The notes below the pieces were generated by a model. It saw only the letters and a list, made by a program, of their open reading frames with translations. It was not told where the DNA came from and did not search any database. The position numbers and the translations under genes are program-made. A stretch of 10,439 nucleotides of DNA from Bacillota bacterium (lineage in GTDB: Bacteria > Bacillota > UBA4882 > UBA8346), in NCBI GenBank assembly GCA_003501335.1, contig DNPQ01000312.1:2410-12848 (forward strand), given 5' to 3'. Shown here one piece after another: positions 6,082 to 10,439 of the stretch. The stretch's first letter is position 1; every line of letters starts with the position of its first letter.

Positions 6082-7477
6082 TAGACAGGGGCTCAACATG
6101 GATATAGATAGAATCAATATCCATGACATTGGATTGAATTTTTTCTTGGATAACTTTGGAGAGTGTTTCAATCTGCTCGATTGAATATTCTTCTTTCATC
6201 TCACAATGTAAAAATATTGTCAATTTGCCATCCTGACTATAAATTTTAATATCATGACAATGTACGCGTTCAGGAACCTTCTCAACCAATTCCATAATCT
6301 TAGTGATAGTATTTTGGTTTTGACCGGTTACGTCTTGGGCTAAAATACATTGTCGTTTGACATACTCAAAATTAACGCTGACATCTTTGACGTCATTCAA
6401 TTGCTGGCAAATCAAATCACCGATTTCATGGGATAGATTATGAGATTCTTTTAAGGTCATGCTTTCTTTGACTTCCAAATGAATCGCAATATACTTCTCA
6501 GCAGCGACTTCATAAATATGGATGTTATGAATATTGGTACAAACCGGAAATTTATCAACCACTTTTTTGACTGTAGAGTATATTTCTTGATCCTCCCCGG
6601 CAACATCAACTGGAAAAGTACTTACCATTATGTCCGAGTTAAGAATTTTTTGTTCCAGCCTTTCCCGGATTTCATCTACTATGGAATGAACGACCCGATG
6701 GCTTTCATTGCGGTCTAGACCGATATTTAAATCAATAAAAATCCGTGGCCCAGATGCCCTGACTCTTACATTGGCAACATCCAATACTCCGTTAATCTGA
6801 TGAACTTCATGCAAAACTTGATTTAAAACTCCTTTAGGAGCTGTATCGAGCAATACGTCAATGGTTTGCTTGCCCAGTCGATAGCTAATGATCATCACCA
6901 ATAAAGAAACTCCTAAAGCGGCCAGAGGATCAGCATTTTTAAAAATGGACAATTTGAAGACGTTACCTATTGTTACAAAAACCAGGCCAAGCAAGACAAC
7001 AAAAGAACCTAAAACATCGCTGCTAAAGTGAAGCGCATCGGCGGCTAAAGCCTGGCTTCCATATTTTTCGGCAGCTTTTTTCAAGGCCCTGGAACGAGTA
7101 ATATCGATGAGCATTGATATTACAATAATGGCTATACCCCAAAAGGTATTTGAGATATCACCTGACTTTTTATATAATAATCGTTCCACTGCTTCATAAA
7201 TAATCCATATGCAAGTAATAAGCAGCAATAAAGTTTCAATTAAAGCTGAAAAGCTTTCCACTTTACCATGTCCGTAATTATGTTCCCGATCGGCAGGTTT
7301 GTCGGATATTTTAACAGCAAAAAAAGTAATGACGGCGGCACCCAAATCAAGAGCCGAGTGAGCGGCTTCCGATAAAATTCCCAGACTACCGGTCATTATA
7401 CCTACAGTTAATTTCATGACTGTTAAAAAAATTGCCGCAATGACTGAGCCTAGGGCAGCTTTCTTTTTGTCATTCAT
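6065..7477 (-). CDS. CDF-family divalent metal exporter with three tandem C-terminal domains
   Basis: A 470-aa cation diffusion facilitator that should export divalent metal by proton antiport across the cytoplasmic membrane. The N-terminal ~210 residues hold the usual six helices. The transport site is His40/Asp44 (SEAAHSALD) with His150/Asp154 (ADALHFSSD), aligning with Asp45, Asp49, His153 and Asp157 of E. coli YiiP, so it is an HD-HD site. The second site, PADREHNYGHGK, supplies Asp63, His66 and His70. YiiP-like proteins of about 300 aa have one cytosolic ferredoxin-like domain. Here three related ~80-residue units follow one another at about 211-290, 295-373 and 385-463. The start is ATG at 7475-7477 with GGGGAG about seven bases upstream. 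The NiCo riboswitch in its leader predicts Co2+/Ni2+ as the inducing and probably exported ions. No terminator is seen after the stop. Confidence 0.92.
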   Translation of the reverse strand: MNDKKKAALGSVIAAIFLTVMKLTVGIMTGSLGILSEAAHSALDLGAAVITFFAVKISDKPADREHNYGHGKVESFSALIETLLLLITCIWIIYEAVERLLYKKSGDISNTFWGIAIIVISMLIDITRSRALKKAAEKYGSQALAADALHFSSDVLGSFVVLLGLVFVTIGNVFKLSIFKNADPLAALGVSLLVMIISYRLGKQTIDVLLDTAPKGVLNQVLHEVHQINGVLDVANVRVRASGPRIFIDLNIGLDRNESHRVVHSIVDEIRERLEQKILNSDIMVSTFPVDVAGEDQEIYSTVKKVVDKFPVCTNIHNIHIYEVAAEKYIAIHLEVKESMTLKESHNLSHEIGDLICQQLNDVKDVSVNFEYVKRQCILAQDVTGQNQNTITKIMELVEKVPERVHCHDIKIYSQDGKLTIFLHCEMKEEYSIEQIETLSKVIQEKIQSNVMDIDSIYIHVEPLSINKDG

Positions 7478-7530
7478 TAGTGTTCTCCCCTAAATAATAA
7501 TGCCATTGTTTCCAAAAGATATGATGGTAT

Positions 7531-7566
7531 AAAAAAACCCCGAGACAATAAAGATGTCCCACGGGT
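7531..7566 (-). terminator. Riboswitch-controlled terminator in the CDF leader
   Basis: On the minus strand ACCCG (7562-7566), after a three-base bulge, and GACA (7555-7558) pair with TGTC and CGGGG. This is an imperfect hairpin ending in seven T (7531-7537). Its left arm uses the 3' half of aptamer stem P4 and the conserved UGGGACA, so aptamer and terminator exclude each other. Metal binding should therefore switch expression on. Confidence 0.75.
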
Positions 7567-7640
7567 TAATTCCGCTGCCCTTAAGGCCCAGCCCATGTAT
7601 AACCCCATTCTTAAAGAAGGTTACACCGCCTGCTCATTCA
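7550..7640 (-). promoter_or_regulatory. NiCo (czcD-type) Ni2+/Co2+ riboswitch aptamer
   Basis: On the minus strand the conserved UGAGCAGGC (7628-7636) and UGGGACA (7555-7561) frame three hairpins, as in the four-way junction of NiCo riboswitches. P2 pairs GUGUAACC (7619-7626) with GGUUAUAC (7597-7604). P3 pairs GCUG..CC (7585-7592) with GG.CAGC (7574-7580) around a UUAA loop. P4 is a short CGG/CCG hairpin just before UGGGACA. P1 is weak by eye. The NiCo class is known to bind Ni2+ or Co2+ cooperatively and to sit upstream of CDF genes, exactly the context here. Recognition is from memory of the class consensus rather than a model search. Confidence 0.8.
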
Positions 7641-7675
7641 TTCTTTTCAATTTAAATTGAAGGTAAACTATTTTT

Positions 7676-7705
7676 AATATACAATAAACAACCTAATAAT
7701 GTCAA
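7676..7705 (-). promoter_or_regulatory. Sigma-A promoter for the NiCo riboswitch-CDF transcript
   Basis: On the minus strand a perfect TTGACA (7700-7705), an 18-base spacer and TATATT (7676-7681). Transcription would start near 7668, about 30 bases before the conserved aptamer core, giving a leader of roughly 190 nt. The 286-bp gap between this gene and the upstream MgtE_N gene is thus almost fully explained by promoter, aptamer and terminator. Confidence 0.7.
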
Positions 7706-7763
7706 GATGAAAAGCCATAAACATCAATTAGTGCCGATTTTTCAGCCATTGATTGCAGAAACA

Positions 7764-9011
7764 CTATAGCCGACGTTTTTTTGATTTTAAAATTTCAAAT
7801 ACTACGTCGTCAATGATGACTACTCCTACCATTTTATTTTCGTGACTAACAACAGGAACAGCCAATAAGCTATATTTGGAAATAATTTCTACCAACGAGT
7901 TAATATTATCCTGGTCATAAACATAAACGATTTTACGATTCATAATTTCTTCTAATTTAATATCGGGATCTGCCACGATCAAATCCCGTAAGGATACAAT
8001 AGCGGTTAATTTCCCCTCATCATCAACAACATACAGATAATAAATGGTATCAGACTCTGGCTTAAGCCTTCTCAATTCATGAATAGTCTGTTGAACCGTC
8101 ATGTGCTCCTTAAATGAAATATAGTCCGTTGACATTAAACTGCCAACTTGATTGTCCGGATATTCCATGAGTCCCCTGACTTCAGCAGAGGCCTCTTTAT
8201 CCATTTCCTGTAATAGCTCTTCGGCTCTTTCTTCCTTTAAGTCATCTAAGATATCCGCAACTTCATCAGCCGGCATTTTTTCAAGTACATCAGCGGCTTT
8301 TTCAACCGAAAGCTGATCCAAAATGCTGGATTTAGCTTCAGTCTCCATTTCTTCTAAAACATCAGCCGCTCGATCATGATCTAAGGCGCTAAAAATGGCA
8401 GTTCTCGTATTAACATCCAAATCTTCAATAATATCAGCCAGTTCAGAAGGATGTAATGTGTTTAACTTGGAAGAAGAAGTGGAAAGTTTTAAATTAACAA
8501 AAGGGGTTCCGATGGCCTCCATATTACTCCACAAAATAAATTTGGAGGATATATTTTTACCAAATAATTGTAATACTTTCCGAATCGGTCGCACCAAGCC
8601 TAAACGGCGCAGCAAGCCTTCTAAACCCACATCAACGGCTACAACATATAAGCCGGTAGAAATGAGTGCTAAGCGAATATCATTGACCCGGACCACTTTT
8701 TTCCCGTCGATATCTACGATTTGTTTATCTAAAATATGCTTTTTGAGGCGAATAATATTTTGAGGCGGCACAATTTTCAAATCTCGGGTACAATAAATCT
8801 GATATTTATTATGAATCTTGCTAATTGAAAAATAAGACCAATCAAGGAGTCGAACTGTTCCGTCTTGATTTTTTACCGCACATGATGCTACTTGAGGCGG
8901 CTCTTCATTGCTAGCGATAAGATCAGTTATTTTTCCAATGATTTTCCCATCAGTTAAAAAAACCTTGCTTCCGAGTATCCTGCTTAAATAAAAGCTTTTT
9001 ATGGTAGTCAT
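7764..9011 (-). CDS. PRC-barrel / MgtE_N / CBS-pair protein, probable Mg2+-linked sensor
   Basis: A 415-aa soluble protein. Two PRC-barrel-like segments come first (residues about 8-85, with FLTDGKIIGKITDLI, and about 92-165). An MgtE N-terminal superhelix follows (about 185-290, with repeated LADIIEDL, AADVLEEM, AADVLEKM and VADILDDL), then YPDNQVGSLMSTDYISF and two CBS domains (about 293-350 and 355-408). In MgtE channels the N and CBS domains sense cytosolic Mg2+ and gate the pore. Here the pore is absent: the protein stops after the second CBS with KSKKRRL and has no membrane helix. A partner in another protein is therefore likely; similar proteins are often found near NRAMP transporters, but none is in view. 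I chose ATG at 9009-9011, which has AAGGAGG five bases upstream. A TTG at 9071 would add 20 residues without a ribosome site. An M-box in the leader fits Mg2+ control. Confidence 0.85.
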   Translation of the reverse strand: MTTIKSFYLSRILGSKVFLTDGKIIGKITDLIASNEEPPQVASCAVKNQDGTVRLLDWSYFSISKIHNKYQIYCTRDLKIVPPQNIIRLKKHILDKQIVDIDGKKVVRVNDIRLALISTGLYVVAVDVGLEGLLRRLGLVRPIRKVLQLFGKNISSKFILWSNMEAIGTPFVNLKLSTSSSKLNTLHPSELADIIEDLDVNTRTAIFSALDHDRAADVLEEMETEAKSSILDQLSVEKAADVLEKMPADEVADILDDLKEERAEELLQEMDKEASAEVRGLMEYPDNQVGSLMSTDYISFKEHMTVQQTIHELRRLKPESDTIYYLYVVDDEGKLTAIVSLRDLIVADPDIKLEEIMNRKIVYVYDQDNINSLVEIISKYSLLAVPVVSHENKMVGVVIIDDVVFEILKSKKRRL

Positions 9012-9016
9012 GTTTA

Positions 9017-9023
9017 CCTCCTT
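9017..9023 (-). promoter_or_regulatory. Ribosome binding site that fixes the start of the MgtE_N/CBS gene
   Basis: AAGGAGG, five bases before the ATG at 9009-9011. It selects the 415-aa form over the in-frame extension beginning with TTG at 9069-9071. Confidence 0.85.
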
Positions 9024-9182
9024 GTGGGTTGATTCCAACTCGCATGACTTCTTCAAAAGAATTGGTAACAATTAAATTGCCGGACCCGTCGGATAATATT
9101 TGTACGGGGCAGTCACATCCATAAATACATTATAAAAAATAAATGCAACCTGTGTGCGCCCCTAGCCAGGATAAAATTCCAG

Positions 9183-9224
9183 AAAAAATAAAAAGCTTTC
9201 ACCAAAGCTGAGCGTGGCGAAAGC
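9183..9224 (-). terminator. M-box-controlled intrinsic terminator
   Basis: On the minus strand GCTTTCGCCA (9215-9224) pairs with TGGTGAAAGC (9195-9204): 10 bp with one G·U and a ten-base loop, followed by T5-A-T6. The segment AGCTTTGGT (9201-9209) can instead pair over nine bases (one G·U) with GCCAAAGCT at 9249-9257 in the aptamer's 3' side, a ready antiterminator. Mg2+ binding would hold GCCAAAG inside the aptamer and free the terminator, so the switch should turn expression off. Confidence 0.88.
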
Positions 9225-9230
9225 GAGATT

Positions 9231-9393
9231 ATCAATCACTCTCGTTCAAGCTTTGGCACTACAAAGCGGTGAAGATGCACTAGATAATGCCTTGTGTATT
9301 CGGCAATATCTGCTGACCAGCTCAGGTTGTCTCCAACCATCTGCGGTAGCATCCCATATCCTTGTAGGAACCTCGCCTACCGAGTATTCAATT
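9231..9393 (-). promoter_or_regulatory. M-box (ykoK-type) Mg2+ riboswitch aptamer
   Basis: About 163 nt on the minus strand with the M-box landmarks in order: GGUAGGCGAGGUUCCUACA near the 5' end, then GGAUA, AUGCUACCGC, a GGUUGGAGACAACC hairpin, GGUCAGCAGA, and finally AGUGCCAAAGCU near the 3' end. P1 can form between AUACUC upstream and GAGUGAU downstream. The family is known to bind several Mg2+ ions and to repress Mg2+ transport genes. Here it precedes the MgtE_N/CBS gene. Between the terminator and the ribosome site lie about 160 further bases in which I see no additional signal. Confidence 0.9.
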
Positions 9394-9400
9394 TACACCT

Positions 9401-9429
9401 ATTGTAGCACCGCTTTTCAGATATTTCAA
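9401..9429 (-). promoter_or_regulatory. Sigma-A promoter for the M-box transcript
   Basis: On the minus strand TTGAAA (9424-9429), exactly 17 bases, and TACAAT (9401-9406), with a TGC extended -10. Transcription would start near 9394, immediately at the 5' end of the M-box aptamer, which supports both calls. Confidence 0.8.
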
Positions 9430-9435
9430 TCTGAA
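9416..9435. repeat. Perfect inverted repeat over the M-box promoter -35
   Basis: TTCAGAT (9416-9422) and ATCTGAA (9429-9435) are exact reverse complements around a six-base spacer. The dyad covers the -35 element and part of the spacer. It could be a repressor or activator site, or a weak hairpin after the transketolase gene, whose stop is at 9471. It has no T-tract on the minus strand, so it is not a standard terminator there. Confidence 0.35.
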
Positions 9436-9470
9436 TTCATTAGGTATCTTCAAATCATAGCGAATAATTT

Positions 9471-10415
9471 TCAGGGATTTTTTTGAGAGATAACTTTCTC
9501 AACCGCATTTACAATACTATCAGCGGTCAATCCGTACTCCACCAATAGCTCTGCAGGTGAGCCCGATTGACCGAAACGGTCTTTCATACCAATAAATTCC
9601 ATTGGGACCGGACGGTTTTGTACTATCACTTCCGCTACCGCACTGGAAAGTCCGCCAATTACGCTATGTTCTTCAGCTGTAACAATAGCACCTGTTTCCC
9701 AGGCCGCTTTGATGATTTCTGCAGTATCAATTGGTTTAATCGTATGAATATTAATAACTCTAACATTTGTTCCCTTTTGGCTTAAAATATCTGCAGCCTG
9801 AAGAGCTTTTTCAACCATAATTCCAGTAGCGATAATCGTAGCCGCCTTGCCCTCCTTAAGACGAACAGCCTTGCCAATTTCCGGTTTATAATCCGCATTA
9901 AAAATAATCGACATTGGTTCGCGTCCCAGACGGATATAAACAGGCCCCTTATACTCAGCAGCTGCAAAAATTAATTTTTCAGTTTCCACCGAATCTGCCG
10001 GATTTAAAATAGTCATCCCTGGAATGACCCGCATAAGTGTCATATCTTCAATGGATTGATGGGAACCGCCATCGTCTCCCACAGTAGGCCCAGCATGAGT
10101 CGCAGCAATTTTTACATTCAAGCCCGGATAACCGATGGTATTTCGAACCTGATCATAAGCCCGGCCTGTTGCAAAAATAGCAAATGTACTGGCAAATGGA
10201 ATCTTACCCGTTGTTGAAAAACCTCCAGCTGTTGCCATCATATCAGCTTCAGCAATACCCATTTGAAAAAAACGATCAGGAAATTTTTTAGCAAAACCAG
10301 CTGTTTTGGTTGATTTTGATAAATCAGCATCCAAAACCACTACATTTGGATTGGTTTCTCCTAATTTTAATAATGCATTTCCATAGGCTTCTCGTGTCGC
10401 TATTCTATCACTCAT
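9471..10415 (-). CDS. Transketolase, C-terminal subunit (split type)
   Basis: A 314-aa protein, the usual size for the C-terminal half of a split transketolase. It supplies the pyrimidine-binding and C-terminal domains; the partner N-terminal subunit holds the thiamine-diphosphate phosphate and Mg2+ site. Visible motifs are QMGIAEADM (residues 51-59), whose Glu56 should activate the cofactor; THAGPTVGDDGGSHQSIED (106-124), a substrate-binding region with His107 and His119; and the C-terminal HTIKPID and EEHSVIGGL (248-256). It acts in the cytoplasm in the non-oxidative pentose phosphate pathway. A 1-deoxyxylulose-phosphate synthase is unlikely, as that enzyme is a single chain of about 620 aa. 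The start is ATG at 10413-10415 with AGGGGG about eight bases upstream. Only 24 bases precede it in the window, so the expected N-terminal gene upstream cannot be seen. No clear terminator follows the stop. Confidence 0.92.
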   Translation of the reverse strand: MSDRIATREAYGNALLKLGETNPNVVVLDADLSKSTKTAGFAKKFPDRFFQMGIAEADMMATAGGFSTTGKIPFASTFAIFATGRAYDQVRNTIGYPGLNVKIAATHAGPTVGDDGGSHQSIEDMTLMRVIPGMTILNPADSVETEKLIFAAAEYKGPVYIRLGREPMSIIFNADYKPEIGKAVRLKEGKAATIIATGIMVEKALQAADILSQKGTNVRVINIHTIKPIDTAEIIKAAWETGAIVTAEEHSVIGGLSSAVAEVIVQNRPVPMEFIGMKDRFGQSGSPAELLVEYGLTADSIVNAVEKVISQKNP

Positions 10416-10439
10416 GGGAAATCCCCCTATTTTTATTAT

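Noticed and set aside
6098..6124. Inverted repeat (ATGGATAT/ATATCCAT, 11-base loop) just after the ytaF stop, as a ytaF terminator
   Set aside because: The T-run lies 12 bases beyond the stem rather than next to it, and the bases code for the C-terminus of the CDF protein.
7715..7760. Hairpin-like sequence after the MgtE_N/CBS stop as a terminator
   Set aside because: Only a short GCTGA/TCGGC stem with distant ATCAAT/ATTGAT pairing and no T-tract on the minus strand.
8958..9120. Minus-strand frame of about 55-60 codons running from the M-box downstream leader into the MgtE_N/CBS start
   Set aside because: The peptide looks protein-like (includes SDGSGNLIVTNSFEEV) but has no ATG, GTG or TTG start with a ribosome site at its upstream end and overlaps a well-supported start.
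9214..9486. 90-aa plus-strand frame
   Set aside because: It is antisense to the M-box aptamer, its terminator and its promoter, which explain the same bases much better.
10403..10425. GGG...CCC pairing around the transketolase ribosome site as a regulatory hairpin
   Set aside because: Only three base pairs; too weak to support sequestration of the ribosome site.
1..10439. Mobile elements, CRISPR arrays, tRNA or rRNA genes
   Set aside because: No transposase, direct-repeat array, attachment-type duplication or tRNA/rRNA-like segment was seen on either strand.

Overview
The window suggests an endospore-forming Firmicute, most likely in the Clostridia or Negativicutes. The evidence is a YtaF-type sporulation membrane protein, two proteins built from SipL-type SPOCS (DUF3794) repeats, strong AAGGAGG ribosome binding sites, moderately AT-rich DNA, and two classic Firmicute riboswitches. 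I cannot name a genus.

Layout, left to right. Bases 1-99 are an edge stretch with a perfect inverted repeat. From 4954 down to 100, all on the minus strand, lies a spore-surface cluster in transcription order: a small His-containing membrane protein (GTG start), a 416-aa protein made of three SPOCS repeats with an exact 137-residue period, an intrinsic terminator, a 691-aa protein with several degenerate SPOCS-like units, and a GT4 glycosyltransferase coupled to it by a TTGA overlap. A roughly 490-bp divergent gap (4955-5448) holds promoter-like sites and an orphan terminator facing left. ytaF (plus strand, 5449-6081) overlaps the 3' end of a minus-strand gene for a cation diffusion facilitator (CDF) by 17 bp.

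The right half is a metal-homeostasis module on the minus strand. The CDF transporter (6065-7477) has a leader with a sigma-A promoter, a NiCo (czcD-type) riboswitch aptamer and an overlapping terminator. Upstream of it, a soluble PRC-barrel/MgtE_N/CBS protein (7764-9011) has a leader with a sigma-A promoter, an M-box (ykoK) Mg2+ riboswitch and a terminator with a visible antiterminator partner. Two different metal riboswitches thus sit in series within about 1.9 kb on one strand. The last gene (9471-10415, minus) is the C-terminal half of a split transketolase; its N-terminal partner should lie just beyond the right edge.

How they work together (inference): the left cluster probably builds or decorates the spore envelope. 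The right module would export Co2+/Ni2+ when these accumulate and adjust an Mg2+-linked sensor protein. I see no mobile element, CRISPR array, tRNA or rRNA. The most notable items are the paired riboswitches, the triplicated cytosolic domain of the CDF, the SPOCS-repeat/glycosyltransferase operon, and a possible long antisense transcript across ytaF.
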